Assembly: GCA_023145835.1 (NCBI GenBank)
Contig: JAGLDH010000121.1
Span: 1 to 64,000, forward strand
DNA length: 64,000 nt
Reading direction: 5' to 3'
Source of the DNA: Methylococcales bacterium
GTDB taxonomy: Bacteria > Pseudomonadota > Gammaproteobacteria > Methylococcales > Methylomonadaceae
Part shown: piece by piece, positions 8,513-17,664 of the stretch
How the letters are laid out: every line of letters starts with the position of its first letter
How positions within the stretch are numbered: the stretch's first letter is position 1
The notes under the pieces: generated by a model
Told to the model about the DNA's origin: nothing
The model's input: the letters and a program-made list of their open reading frames with translations, nothing else
Databases searched by the model: none
Made by a program: the position numbers and the translations under genes

Positions 8513-8645
8513 AGTAGATACATTTCAGTAATTGTATTATATGGAATAAGTAGGACGCTTATGCTTCAATTGATTGATTTTGTAGTAAAATCTATGGTTA
8601 ATTAGATGTATATAAGTGAGGTTTTCTTTTATTGAAAACATGATG

Positions 8646-8686
8646 TTTAGTTTTAGTTTTAGTTTTAGTTTTAGTTTTAGTTTTTT
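8646..8686. repeat. Hexanucleotide tandem repeat (TTTTAG) upstream of the DUF192 gene
   Basis: Five perfect TTTTAG units (8651-8680) are flanked by partial units, ending about 20 nt before the ATG at 8707. Such repeats change length by slippage. Here a change would alter promoter or leader spacing, not reading frame. Confidence 0.85.
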
Positions 8687-8706
8687 GATGAGTCCCTGAG
8701 TAATAA

Positions 8707-9168
8707 ATGTTAAAAAAAAGATTGTGTGTTTCTATTGTGTTATTGATTTTTTTTTTGATATCGAAAGTGTATGGTGAAGATCAAAACAAGAAATTTAGAA
8801 ATGGAAAAGTGATGTTGTTCGATCAAACTCTATCTTTTAATGTTGAAATAGCAAGGACTGAACTACAACGAAATATAGGTCTTATGTATAGAAAATTTTT
8901 GCCTCAGTATAATGGAATGCTATTTATTTTTGAGGAAGAAGTCATTCAAAGGGTTTGGATGAAAAATACGTTGATTTCATTGGATGTGATTTTTATTTCA
9001 GCAGAAAATAATGTCGTTTCCATAATTAAAAATTTGCAACCCTGTTCGAAACAATTGTGTCGTATTTTTGAGTCGGCTAAAAAATCAAAATATATGTTAG
9101 AACTTAATGCGGGAATGGTACAAAAAAATGGGATTAAAATTGGACAAAAAATCTTGTTTGAATGGTGA
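8707..9168 (+). CDS. DUF192 family exported protein
   Basis: A 153-residue protein with an N-terminal signal peptide (hydrophobic run at about 6-20, likely cleavage after VYG at 23). The DUF192 (COG1430) pattern is clear: FNVEIARTELQRNIGLMYRK, then YNGMLFIFEEE, RVWMKNTLISLDVIFI and LELNAGMVQKNGIKIGQKI. The family is widespread and its biochemical role is not known. Within the signal-peptide codons there is a run of eight A (8712-8719) and one of ten T (8747-8756), which could slip and shift the frame. A TTTTAG repeat lies directly upstream. No strong ribosome site is visible. It is probably a single-gene unit. Confidence 0.85.
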   Translation: MLKKRLCVSIVLLIFFLISKVYGEDQNKKFRNGKVMLFDQTLSFNVEIARTELQRNIGLMYRKFLPQYNGMLFIFEEEVIQRVWMKNTLISLDVIFISAENNVVSIIKNLQPCSKQLCRIFESAKKSKYMLELNAGMVQKNGIKIGQKILFEW

Positions 9169-9363
9169 TTCAGATACTCTTCATTAATAATTACCAAAAA
9201 GCTGTGTGTTCTCAAGAGATGATTGTTCTAATAAAATAAACTCGTTGATAATTCTGTCTCATTGTCTGCGTGAAGTATAAGCTTGTTTTATGCGATAATT
9301 ACACTTTTAAACCAATAATATTAATCAGGTAAGACTTAGCTTTACTGATAAAAGGAGAAATGC

Positions 9364-9861
9364 ATGACCGCACTAATAGGCATTATTATGGGCTCAACTT
9401 CAGATTGGGATACTATGGTGCATGCTGCTGAAGCATTGGAACAACTTAAGATTCCTCATGAAGTGGAGGTGGTTTCTGCTCACAGAACTCCAGATAAATT
9501 ATTTCAGTATGCTGAAACGGCCGAGCCTAAAGGTCTTGAGGTTATTATTGCAGGTGCCGGTGGCGCAGCTCATCTTCCTGGTATGACGGCGGCTAAAACT
9601 ATAATTCCTGTTCTAGGTGTGCCTGTCCAGTCAAAAACGCTTAATGGAATGGACTCTTTGTTATCTATCGTGCAAATGCCAGCGGGCATTCCTGTTGGGA
9701 CGTTAGCAATAGGTCGTGCGGGGGCAATAAATGCTGCTTTAATGGCAGCAGCAATTGTCAGTAATAAACATCCTCAATATCGTAAGGCGCTTAATGATTA
9801 TCGACAAAACCAAACGGATAAGGTCTCTCAAAATTCTGATCCTCGTGAGGTAGCTTCATGA
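9364..9861 (+). CDS. purE: 5-(carboxyamino)imidazole ribonucleotide mutase
   Basis: PurE converts N5-CAIR to CAIR in purine synthesis. At 165 residues it has the normal class I length. Diagnostic motifs are GSTSDWDTM (10-18), SAHRTPDKL (39-47, substrate-binding Ser-His-Arg) and [17 protein letters not shown] (63-79). AAAGGAG lies 5 nt upstream of the ATG. The last four bases overlap the start of purK (ATGA), indicating translational coupling of the two steps. The C-terminal 15 residues are polar and variable, as usual for the family. Confidence 0.97.
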   Translation: MTALIGIIMGSTSDWDTMVHAAEALEQLKIPHEVEVVSAHRTPDKLFQYAETAEPKGLEVIIAGAGGAAHLPGMTAAKTIIPVLGVPVQSKTLNGMDSLLSIVQMPAGIPVGTLAIGRAGAINAALMAAAIVSNKHPQYRKALNDYRQNQTDKVSQNSDPREVAS

Positions 9862-10952
9862 AGGTCGGTATTCTAGGGGGAGGGCAATTAGCGCGAATGA
9901 TTGCGTTATCTGGCTACCCTTTAGGACTAGATTTTATTATTCTTGATCCAAGTAAAGATGCTGGGGCGGTTGGTTTAGGAGAGCATTTACATGGTCAATA
10001 TGATGACCATGCTTTATTGGCTGAACTTGCTGAAAAAGCAGATGTTGTGACTTATGAGTTTGAAAATGTACCAGCAGAAGTTGCTACATTTTTGGCGGAT
10101 CATACGCGTGTGTTTCCTGCACCTAATGCCTTGGCTGTTTCACAAGACAGATTGCATGAGAAGGGTTTTTTAGAACAACTCAATATTCCTACCGCTGTTT
10201 ACGCATCTATAAATAGCCTAAAAGACTTAGAAGTCGCAATTGAAAATATTGGGTTACCTGCGATATTAAAAAGTCGGAGAATGGGGTATGACGGGAAAGG
10301 GCAGGTCGTATTAAAAACGAAAGACCAATTGGCTTCAGCGTGGGAATCAATGCAAAATGCTGATTCTATTGTAGAAGGTTTTGTGCCTTTTCAACGAGAA
10401 GTCTCTATTATTGCAGCACGAAGACCCTGTGGTGATGTTGTTTTTTACCCGTTATCAGAGAATACGCACGAGAAAGGCATTTTACGGGTTTCAGAGTGTT
10501 GTATAGATGATCAACTTCAAACACTCGCTGAAAACTATATGACTCGATTGTTAGATGCTCTAGATTATGTTGGTGTTGTTGCATTAGAATTATTTGATGT
10601 TGATGGAAAGCTTGTGGCTAATGAGTTTGCTCCAAGAGTCCATAATTCTGGGCATTGGACAATAGAAGGTGCAGAAACCAGTCAGTTTGAAAATCACTTA
10701 CGTGCTATTTTAAATTTGCCTCTGGGGTCAACTAAGGCGTTAGGTCATACAGGAATGGTTAATTTTATTGGTGGTCTTCCTTTACTAGAAGATATATTAA
10801 AAGCTGATAACAGCCATCTTCACCTATATGCTAAAGATTTTAGGAAAGGTAGAAAAGTTGCTCATGCAACTGTTAGAGATAATAAGGAAGAGGAGTATTC
10901 ACAAACGCTTAAATATTTAAGTGATTTAGCTAAATTAACAGACGATTCTTGA
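9858..10952 (+). CDS. purK: 5-(carboxyamino)imidazole ribonucleotide synthase
   Basis: PurK makes N5-CAIR from AIR, bicarbonate and ATP, the substrate of PurE. It has 364 residues with an N-terminal [11 protein letters not shown] nucleotide-binding loop (3-13). The ATP-grasp core contains [13 protein letters not shown] (about 137-149), [16 protein letters not shown] (174-189) and [14 protein letters not shown] (256-269). The start overlaps the purE stop by four bases. Cytoplasmic; normal length for the family. Confidence 0.97.
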   Translation: MKVGILGGGQLARMIALSGYPLGLDFIILDPSKDAGAVGLGEHLHGQYDDHALLAELAEKADVVTYEFENVPAEVATFLADHTRVFPAPNALAVSQDRLHEKGFLEQLNIPTAVYASINSLKDLEVAIENIGLPAILKSRRMGYDGKGQVVLKTKDQLASAWESMQNADSIVEGFVPFQREVSIIAARRPCGDVVFYPLSENTHEKGILRVSECCIDDQLQTLAENYMTRLLDALDYVGVVALELFDVDGKLVANEFAPRVHNSGHWTIEGAETSQFENHLRAILNLPLGSTKALGHTGMVNFIGGLPLLEDILKADNSHLHLYAKDFRKGRKVAHATVRDNKEEEYSQTLKYLSDLAKLTDDS

Positions 10953-11417
10953 TTCTTTTCTTCTTTATGTGATTTTGAGGTATTTGACGCATTAAAAAGT
11001 GGTTAAATGCCTTGGAAAATATCAACTTCTATAAAATATATCTTATTTCTATTTCGTAAAAATTATGGTTATTACTTTCTATTAATTTATTGATAAATAG
11101 ATTAAATTGTGTTTTTGATTAAGGTATTACCCTGCTTAATAATGGCACTATACCTTGGTTTAACTTGGTTTTTGATGATTCATTGCCGCTATTGAAAATT
11201 AGCCGACTATAAAATTCTCATTTGTAATTGTACTCAAAATAGCTTGTTTTCTACAGCTCAAACTAACCATACCTTTCAACTAACGTGCCAATTAGGAGTG
11301 GCATATTGACGCGCGGCAATTTACCACATTTTCAAGTATTATTTTATTGTCTAAACTCTTCTTAACCTATTAAATTATATATGGTTATTTTTTTAATTTT
11401 GATGCGGAGATGTAAAT
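10953..11417. other. Intergenic region between purK and the small exported protein
   Basis: These 465 AT-rich bases have no open frame of note. A short hairpin, TGCCA and TGGCA around AATTAGGAG near 11288-11306, is the only structure seen. The promoter of the downstream gene should lie near the right end. Confidence 0.4.
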
Positions 11418-11663
11418 ATGAAGAAAAAAGGTTTAATTATTGGATTGGTTCTTACAACAATTGCTATCACTGCGATAGCTGAGACAAATAATAGTGAAGC
11501 AAGTAGTAAGGAAGAGGAGTCAGTAGGTTGGTATTTAGCAAATATTAAAGAAGCTCGCGTAAAAAATAAAGAATGCTTTGATAATCCAGGTCTACAGGCA
11601 TCTGAAGGATGTAAAAATTCACAACATGCATTGGAGCTTGCTTATGTTGGTGTGGGTAATTAA
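11418..11663 (+). CDS. Small exported EexN-like protein without a lipobox
   Basis: An 81-residue protein with a signal peptide (KKK then hydrophobic 5-20; probable cleavage after AIA at 21). The mature part contains VGWYLANIKEARVKNKEC followed by DNPGLQASEGCKNSQHAL, which matches the spacing of conserved residues in the EexN family of plasmid entry-exclusion lipoproteins (SV.WYL..., C...DPGL...C.NA). EexN proteins normally carry a lipobox cysteine at the end of the signal; none is present here, so the product is probably soluble in the periplasm. GGAG precedes the ATG. No conjugation genes are nearby. Family assignment rests on motif memory, not a search. Confidence 0.6.
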   Translation: MKKKGLIIGLVLTTIAITAIAETNNSEASSKEEESVGWYLANIKEARVKNKECFDNPGLQASEGCKNSQHALELAYVGVGN

Positions 11664-11858
11664 AAAAAATATAGTATGAGATGTATACTTCTCGTGACTA
11701 AAGGTGCAGTTTATTTATTGAGTGATGTTTGCGGGTAGATTTTGTTGTTTAAACAAGTTTGTGATTTATTATGAATCCCCTGTATTTTGGTAGCATGTAT
11801 CCTTATAGCCTCTTGCTGTTGACATAACTCCTTGGTCACGTGAAGTATAAAAACGTTT

Positions 11859-12407
11859 TTAACGAATTTGTTGTTTATTTAAAATGTCATAAATTGGAGT
11901 CGCTTGTTTTAAGTGACCTACTTGGCCAGGAAGTATAAATAAGCTTTTGTTTTTAAAGTTATTTGAGACCATCCATGAGTACGTGGCAGGAGGTTTATCG
12001 TGAGTGTTTGCGCTGGTTGAGATTACAGGAGCACCATTTTCTTTGCATAACGCTTGAGCAATAGGATGATCAGTTACTCTTACTGCTAGAGAGCTGTGTT
12101 TTCCTGTTAACCATTTAGGAACCCACGATTGGCAAGGTATTAACCAAGTGACAGGGCCAGGCCAAGTGTTTTGGATTTGAGATGTTATAGTTGGGGTTAA
12201 TTGAAGGTAGGGCTCAAGTTGAGTGAGTGATGAGGCAATGAGAATTAAGCCTTTGTCAATAGAGCGTTTTTTTAAAGTTAATAGATTCAGTACTGCCTCT
12301 TTATTTAAGGGGTCACAGCCTAACCCAAAAACAGCTTCAGTTGGATAGGCAATAACTTCACCTGCTTTAATTTTTTCTACAGCTTGGCGAATTTGAAATG
12401 AAGACAT
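11859..12407 (-). CDS. tsaC: L-threonylcarbamoyladenylate synthase
   Basis: TsaC makes threonylcarbamoyl-AMP from Thr, bicarbonate and ATP for the t6A37 modification of ANN-decoding tRNAs. It has 182 residues, the short bacterial YrdC form without a Sua5 domain. Motifs are GEVIAYPTEAVFGLGCDP (16-33), LKKRSIDKGLILIAS (45-59), SLAVRVTDHP (106-115) and APVISTSANTHDKPP (127-141). It sits downstream of topA on the same strand with a hairpin between them, in the smg/dprA/tsaC neighbourhood usual for gammaproteobacteria. Confidence 0.94.
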   Translation of the reverse strand: MSSFQIRQAVEKIKAGEVIAYPTEAVFGLGCDPLNKEAVLNLLTLKKRSIDKGLILIASSLTQLEPYLQLTPTITSQIQNTWPGPVTWLIPCQSWVPKWLTGKHSSLAVRVTDHPIAQALCKENGAPVISTSANTHDKPPATYSWMVSNNFKNKSLFILPGQVGHLKQATPIYDILNKQQIR

Positions 12408-12430
12408 TAATAGTATGTTGGTATAGGTTT

Positions 12431-12450
12431 GAGCGGAGTAAAGTCCGCTC
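12431..12450. terminator. Hairpin between topA and tsaC
   Basis: GAGCGGA and TCCGCTC form a 7-bp GC-rich stem with a 6-nt loop, just after the topA stop. No U-tract follows on the minus strand, so termination may be partial and allow read-through into tsaC. Confidence 0.45.
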
Positions 12451-12456
12451 TACTAT

Positions 12457-14784
12457 TTATTTAGAAGGAGGCTCTTTGGGGCCATTAACATCCTCAGGGT
12501 CTCCTTCATAAGGCGTGGCATATTTACATTCTTTTTGAGGGCAGACTTTTTCTGGGCCTCGTCTTTTAGTTGTTTTTAACGTTAAAATTGGCCAATTACA
12601 ATCAGGACAACTTTCTTTTACTGGGGCATTCCAGATGGCGTATTCACATTTAGGATAAGCTGAGCATGAATAAAATATTTTCCCATAACGAGATTTACGT
12701 TTAAGAATATTGTCTTTTTTACATTGAGGACACTCAACACCTGTATCTAAGGGTTTTTCCAAAGGTTCTATATGTTTACAATTAGGATAGTCACTGCAGC
12801 CAATAAACTTACCATAGCGACCTGTTTTTATCACTAAATCTGATTTGCATTTTGGGCACGTCCTTCCTTCAACAACTTCAGGTGCTGTGGTTTCTGTTCC
12901 ATCGTCATTTAGATTGCGAGTGTAGGAGCAAGTTGGGTAATCAGTACAGCCAATAAAGCGACCATTTCGCCCAAGTCTGATAGAAAGAGGTTTGTCACAT
13001 TCAGGACATTTTTCATCAATGGCTTCCTGAGTCACATCTTTACGCTGAACACTTTCTTCCTTTTCAACAATTAATTTGGTAAAGGGTTTCCAAAAGTCAT
13101 GCATCAGGGGAATCCATTCTTTTTCCCCTCGTGCTACTGCATCAAGATCATCTTCTAAATTGGCAGTAAAATCATAGTCAACATACTTATTGAAATGATC
13201 AGTTAAAAATTTATTGACGATTCTACCCACATCAGTTGGATGAAAGCGTTTAGTTTCTAGTGTTACGTATTCTCTATTTTGTAGAGTAGAGATAATAGTT
13301 GCATAGGTTGATGGCCTGCCGATACCATGTTCTTCCAATGCTTTAACTAGACTAGCTTCACCATATCGAGGAGGGGGCTCTGTGAAATGTTGGGTAGCAA
13401 TAATTTCATTTAGAGGAATAGGTCGACCTTCTTTCATTGGAGGGAGAAAGCTTTCTTTGTCATCATTTTCCTTGTTATCATCTTTACCTTCTAAGTACAC
13501 CGCCATAAATCCTGGTTTAGCAATGGTAGAACCGGTAGCACGGAACATATTTTCTTTGCCACCACAGCTTAAATCAACAGCAACCTGGTTAAGCGTTGCA
13601 TGAATCATTTGGCAAGCAATGGTTCGCTTCCAGATTAATTGATAGAGTTTAAATTGGTCGGTAGATAAGTGGTTTTTTATTTTTTCTGGTAAATTATGAG
13701 CCAAGGTAGGGCGGATGGCCTCATGAGCTTCCTGTGCATTTTTTGATTTGGTTTTAAAAGAACGGGGTTGCGGTGGTACATTTTCTTTCCCGTACTTTTC
13801 AGCAATTAGATCACGGATTTGTCCAAGTGCTTCATCAGATAAGTTAACTGAGTCTGTACGCATATAGGTGATTAAACCAGCTGATTCACCTTTAACCTCA
13901 ATTCCCTCATAAAGTTGTTGAGCAACCATCATGGTTTTTTTAGTGGTGAACCCTAACTTTCTAGACGCTTCTTGTTGTAGTGTTGATGTGATGAATGGTG
14001 CTGCAGGATTACGTTTACGTTGTTTTTTTTCTAATTTCTCAACAATTAATTTTCCGTCAGCTGCCGCAATTAAGGCATGTTTTACTTTTTCTGCATTATC
14101 TTTATCTGTGATACTAAATTGCTTCAGTTTTTCACCCTCAAAGTAAGTCAGTTTTGCTTTAAATTTTTGTTTTTCAGCAGTTAGTTCAGCAGTATGAGAC
14201 CAATATTCTTGTGTTTTAAATGCTTCAATTTCTAACTCACGTTCAACGATCATTCTTAAAGCAGGGCTTTGTACCCGACCTGCAGATAAACCTCTACGAA
14301 TTTTTTTCCATAGGAGTGGTGATAAATTAAAGCCTACTAAATAGTCAAGTGCACGGCGAGCTTGCTGTGCATTAACCATGTTGATTGATAACTCTGTTGG
14401 ATTAGCAATGGCTTCAGTCACTGCTTTTTTAGTGATTTCATGAAAAACTACCCGACGGACATCTTTATCTTTTAAGGCTTTTTTTGCTTTTAAATGTTCA
14501 AAAACATGCCATGAAATGGCCTCACCTTCTCTATCAGGATCAGTTGCTAGATATAAAGTCTCGGCTTTTTTAACAGCTTTTGTGATTTCTTGGAGATGAC
14601 GTTGATTTCGATCAATGATTTGATATTTCATTTTGAAATCATGCTCGGTATCAACAGCGCCTTCTTTAGGGATTAAGTCCCTAACATGGCCATACGAGGC
14701 TAAGACTTGAAAGTCTTTTCCTAAATATTTTTCAATGGTTTTACACTTTGCAGGTGATTCTACAATGACGAGATTTTTACTCAT
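12457..14784 (-). CDS. topA: DNA topoisomerase I
   Basis: A type IA topoisomerase that relaxes negative supercoils. The 775 residues begin with a Toprim domain (NLVIVESPAKCKTIEKYLG, TDPDREGE at 81-88 for Mg). The catalytic tyrosine is in GLITYMRTDSVNLS (Tyr307), and the HEAIRPT region follows. The C-terminus carries zinc-ribbon repeats from about residue 595: CPEC...C..C, CPKC...C..C and CPQC...C..C, plus a fourth CPDC-type unit. It is followed by tsaC and preceded by smg and dprA on the same strand. No oddity was seen in the core motifs. Confidence 0.97.
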   Translation of the reverse strand: MSKNLVIVESPAKCKTIEKYLGKDFQVLASYGHVRDLIPKEGAVDTEHDFKMKYQIIDRNQRHLQEITKAVKKAETLYLATDPDREGEAISWHVFEHLKAKKALKDKDVRRVVFHEITKKAVTEAIANPTELSINMVNAQQARRALDYLVGFNLSPLLWKKIRRGLSAGRVQSPALRMIVERELEIEAFKTQEYWSHTAELTAEKQKFKAKLTYFEGEKLKQFSITDKDNAEKVKHALIAAADGKLIVEKLEKKQRKRNPAAPFITSTLQQEASRKLGFTTKKTMMVAQQLYEGIEVKGESAGLITYMRTDSVNLSDEALGQIRDLIAEKYGKENVPPQPRSFKTKSKNAQEAHEAIRPTLAHNLPEKIKNHLSTDQFKLYQLIWKRTIACQMIHATLNQVAVDLSCGGKENMFRATGSTIAKPGFMAVYLEGKDDNKENDDKESFLPPMKEGRPIPLNEIIATQHFTEPPPRYGEASLVKALEEHGIGRPSTYATIISTLQNREYVTLETKRFHPTDVGRIVNKFLTDHFNKYVDYDFTANLEDDLDAVARGEKEWIPLMHDFWKPFTKLIVEKEESVQRKDVTQEAIDEKCPECDKPLSIRLGRNGRFIGCTDYPTCSYTRNLNDDGTETTAPEVVEGRTCPKCKSDLVIKTGRYGKFIGCSDYPNCKHIEPLEKPLDTGVECPQCKKDNILKRKSRYGKIFYSCSAYPKCEYAIWNAPVKESCPDCNWPILTLKTTKRRGPEKVCPQKECKYATPYEGDPEDVNGPKEPPSK

Positions 14785-14813
14785 TATAATAAAAAAATAT
14801 GGAAGTTAAGTGG

Positions 14814-15281
14814 TTAATGTAACAGCGTAGGTACTAAATCATAGACAATATCTTCCATTCTTGAAAAGGCAATGTCGTCGTCTGTTTGACTTAATAAAAC
14901 CATTAATACAGTCCATTTTAATTCATCTAGGGTAAGCGTTTTGTTTTCAATTGCCATTGCTCTGTCAATAACAATTTCTCGGTTAGTGAGCGTTAAGATA
15001 CCATTGTGCTCAAGAAAAAGTAATAAATTACGACATTCTAAATCCAGTTTTATTTCTTCTTGAGGTGTAAAAATACGAAATGCAGAAGAAAGGCTGGGTT
15101 TGATTGAGCTTTTTTCAGTTAAGGTTTCTAACCAATTAAATGCATTATTTATTTCAGACTGTTTGAAGCCTGCCTGAACAAGTTCGGTTTTAATATCTTC
15201 GCTATCAGGAAGTAGGTCTATTGAATCATCTAAATAATTTTCAAAAAGATAGATTAAGACATCAAATATATTTTCTTTCAT
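14814..15281 (-). CDS. smg: Smg family protein (DUF494)
   Basis: A 155-residue acidic protein beginning MKENIFDVLIYLFENYL, the usual Smg N-terminus, with IKTELVQAGFKQSEINNAFNWL predicting a helical pair and IVIDRAMAIENKTLTLDELKWTVLMVL in the second half. Smg proteins lie next to dprA in many gammaproteobacteria; their biochemical function is not known. The gene lies 8 nt after dprA and 29 nt before topA, in one apparent operon. Confidence 0.92.
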   Translation of the reverse strand: MKENIFDVLIYLFENYLDDSIDLLPDSEDIKTELVQAGFKQSEINNAFNWLETLTEKSSIKPSLSSAFRIFTPQEEIKLDLECRNLLLFLEHNGILTLTNREIVIDRAMAIENKTLTLDELKWTVLMVLLSQTDDDIAFSRMEDIVYDLVPTLLH

Positions 15282-15289
15282 AGGATCAG

Positions 15290-16390
15290 TTATTTAAGTC
15301 GTATATAGCCACTAGGTGTGGCTGCAATAGAACCTTGTAATTCAAGTATTAATAACATCGAAGAGATGATTTCTACTGAAAAACCTGATTCCTGTACTAA
15401 CCAATCTACAGATGTGGGGCTGAACATAATAAGATTCAATAGATTTTGTTGCTCCAGGTCAAGTGTTGATTTAATGTTTTTTTGTGGATAATCTGTAACC
15501 TGTTGATTATGCTCGCCTATTTCGTCAAAAATATCTTGAGTATTTTCGACAAGTTTTGCACCTTCTTTGATTAAAGCATTACAACCTCGAGCTAATGGGT
15601 TGTGGATAGAGCCAGGAATTGCGAATACTTCTCGGTTTTCTTCAAGTGCCATACGAGCCGTAATTAATGAACCACTTTGTTTGGCAGCCTCAACAACTAA
15701 CAAGCCAATACATAATCCACTGATAATTCTATTTCTTCTTGGGAAATGATTGGCTTTAGCTGTTGTTCCAGGAGGAAATTCAGAAATAAGGAGTCCAGTT
15801 TTTGCAATTTCTGTTGCTAGTTTTTTATTGCAAGCAGGATAAACTCTATCTAGGCCTGTTCCTGTGACAGCAATGGTGTGACCTTTAGCGTTTAATGCAC
15901 CTTGGTGACTTGCTGCATCAATACCTAAGGCAAGACCACTGGTAATTGTAAATCCATGATTGACCAAGGAATAAGCAAAATCTATCGCGGCTTGGTTACC
16001 TAATGGTGATGGATTTCGACTGCCAACGATGGCTATTTGAGGTTGGGTGAGTAGCTCTTTATTACCATGTATAAACAATAAGGGAGGAGGATTATCTATT
16101 TCTTTTAATTGAGAGGGGTAGTTTGGGTCAATGATAGTTACAACATCATTATTAGTTTGGCTTACCCAAAGCAAATCTTTTTCGATAAGCTCCCAGTTAG
16201 GAGACCGAATGAAATTGATACTTTTGGTGTTTAATCCTAAAGCGAAAAGAGAGCTATGAGATTGAGAAAATAATTGATGGGGTTGGTAAGTGTTTAGAAC
16301 GTTTAGAAATGTTTTAGCACCTACCCCAGGTGTTCTTAGGAGTGCTAACCAGTATTTGAGTTGTTCTGAAGTAGGAGGAGGTGTGGTCAC
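15290..16390 (-). CDS. dprA: DNA-processing protein DprA
   Basis: DprA binds incoming single-stranded DNA and loads RecA during natural transformation. It has 366 residues: an N-terminal helical SAM-like part (1-80), then the Rossmann-type DprA core with IAIVGSRNPSPLGNQAA (about 110-126), FTITSGLALGIDAASHQGAL (143-162), GTGLDRVYPACN and ISEFPPGT, and a C-terminal winged-helix part (about 305-366). It is first of the dprA-smg-topA-tsaC series. Two short hairpins occupy its upstream region. Other competence genes are outside the window apart from pilF. Confidence 0.95.
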   Translation of the reverse strand: MTTPPPTSEQLKYWLALLRTPGVGAKTFLNVLNTYQPHQLFSQSHSSLFALGLNTKSINFIRSPNWELIEKDLLWVSQTNNDVVTIIDPNYPSQLKEIDNPPPLLFIHGNKELLTQPQIAIVGSRNPSPLGNQAAIDFAYSLVNHGFTITSGLALGIDAASHQGALNAKGHTIAVTGTGLDRVYPACNKKLATEIAKTGLLISEFPPGTTAKANHFPRRNRIISGLCIGLLVVEAAKQSGSLITARMALEENREVFAIPGSIHNPLARGCNALIKEGAKLVENTQDIFDEIGEHNQQVTDYPQKNIKSTLDLEQQNLLNLIMFSPTSVDWLVQESGFSVEIISSMLLILELQGSIAATPSGYIRLK

Positions 16391-16461
16391 TAATAAATAC
16401 TTGAGGAAGATTGGAGAAACAATTTTCTTCGAAGGTTGTTGTGACCGAGCGAAGTATGGTT

Positions 16462-16477
16462 TTCACATCCTTGTGAA
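16462..16477. repeat. Short hairpin upstream of dprA
   Basis: TTCACA and TGTGAA pair around a 4-nt loop in the lysM-dprA gap. With the neighbouring hairpin at 16483-16506 it forms a pair of stem-loops between the two genes. Confidence 0.5.
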
Positions 16478-16482
16478 GGGTT

Positions 16483-16506
16483 TTGGCATTAGCAATCTAA
16501 TGCCAA
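16483..16506. terminator. Perfect 10-bp hairpin between the LysM gene and dprA
   Basis: TTGGCATTAG and CTAATGCCAA pair perfectly around a CAAT loop, 20 nt after the stop of the minus-strand LysM gene. Only AAAACCC follows on that strand, so it is a terminator candidate without a proper U-tract. It could instead be a regulatory or processing site. Confidence 0.45.
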
Positions 16507-16526
16507 ATTCAATTGTTAATAGAATA

Positions 16527-17558
16527 CTAAGGTGTGAGTACTTTATCAAGCACATGAATGGGTTGAGTTGCCATTAGCACTAAAGCATAGCTTACCCGCT
16601 TAAATGGGCGAAAGACCATGAGAACGCCCGCATATTCATCAGGCAGTTTTACTGCAGCATTTTTTTGCTTGCTGAAAGGGTCAGGAATAATACGTCCTTT
16701 TTGGTGAATATTAAATATATGACCGCTTTTTATGCCGTCATCAGACCCTCTGTTTAATACAACAATATTATGTTGACCTATTTGAGAAATACCGTCCATC
16801 ACGCTAATAATGCTTCCAGAGATAGGTTCTTTTGGTGGACGAGGGAAATAGTTTAAGGCTATTTCATTGTTAGAGGAAGGCATTATCCTATCGCCTCTAC
16901 GAATTTCTCGGTTAGATTTAGTAATGGCAAGTGTCGCTGGGTCGCCATTTTTTTCTAAAGTGGTATCAGCAACAAATTTTGCTTCATAACCTAAAACTTC
17001 TTTTGTTTCTGGGTCGACATAAGTTTCTCCTGAGCGGTAAATGGTGTAATTATAAAAGTTGGAAGAAGGAATGGATCTGACATAAACTCTATCTCCGGCT
17101 CCTACAATTAAATGTTCTCCTGCAAAGTCAATAATATAAGGTGCATTGTCCAATGTATCTTTATCAACAACTTTGGGTGACGTTAAAAATTGGGCGATAG
17201 CATCTGTTGGAATAAGTTTTATAGCTTCTTCAATAGATGATTTTCTTATGCGAGGTTTAAGCCTTGTACTATTTAGGTTTTTTGAAAAGCTAAGTCGCGG
17301 TTTACCATTGACAATAGAAAAATATAAGGTATCCCCTGGATAAATTAAGTCAGGATTTTTAATCTGAGGATTGTTACCCCATAATTCAGGCCAACGCCAT
17401 GGGTCTTGCAAAAAATGCTCAGAGATATCCCATAAGGTGTCACCTTTTACAACAGTATATTGGTCTGGGTGATTTGGCTTAATTTTAAGATTTTGTGCTA
17501 AGGTATTTACACTGAATAATAAGGGGAGGAGTATCCCTATAATTGTTCTAAAAACCAT
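16527..17558 (-). CDS. LysM-domain exported protein
   Basis: A 343-residue protein with a signal peptide (hydrophobic 4-20, cleavage probably after LAQ at 22). A LysM peptidoglycan-binding domain at about 34-82 shows YTVVKGDTLWDISEHFL, DPWRWPELWGNNPQI and PDLIYPGDTLYF. The remaining 250 residues are strand-rich, including a repeat around HIFNIHQKGRI. The family (COG1652) is normally found divergent from def and upstream of dprA, exactly as here. A cell-wall binding role in the periplasm is likely; no enzymatic motif is seen. Confidence 0.9.
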   Translation of the reverse strand: MVFRTIIGILLPLLFSVNTLAQNLKIKPNHPDQYTVVKGDTLWDISEHFLQDPWRWPELWGNNPQIKNPDLIYPGDTLYFSIVNGKPRLSFSKNLNSTRLKPRIRKSSIEEAIKLIPTDAIAQFLTSPKVVDKDTLDNAPYIIDFAGEHLIVGAGDRVYVRSIPSSNFYNYTIYRSGETYVDPETKEVLGYEAKFVADTTLEKNGDPATLAITKSNREIRRGDRIMPSSNNEIALNYFPRPPKEPISGSIISVMDGISQIGQHNIVVLNRGSDDGIKSGHIFNIHQKGRIIPDPFSKQKNAAVKLPDEYAGVLMVFRPFKRVSYALVLMATQPIHVLDKVLTP

Positions 17559-17664
17559 ACTATATTTTATCCTATAAATTTAAAAGGCACTATAAATTCA
17601 AAGTTTAGATGAAATCGGATAGAATTCTAGTATTTTAAAAGACTATTAAAAAGTGGAGTGTTAG

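Larger units (their letters stand above)
7853..8706. other. Intergenic region of about 850 bp with repeat elements and a coding remnant
   Basis: This region holds no intact gene. It contains a hairpin at 7972-8017, a minus-strand coding remnant at 8236-8478, an inverted-repeat element at 8356-8512 and a hexamer tandem repeat at 8646-8686, each listed separately. ATTACTGAAATG near 8121 recurs inverted near 8520. The combination suggests an insertion-prone site. Confidence 0.55.

Noticed and set aside
8121-8531. Possible larger transposon bounded by ATTACTGAAATG and its inverse
   Set aside because: Only 12 matching bases, no target duplication, and no transposase inside; chance is likely in AT-rich sequence.
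8646-8686. CRISPR array
   Set aside because: The repeats are 6 bp with no spacers; it is a simple tandem repeat. No CRISPR repeats or cas genes were seen anywhere in the window.
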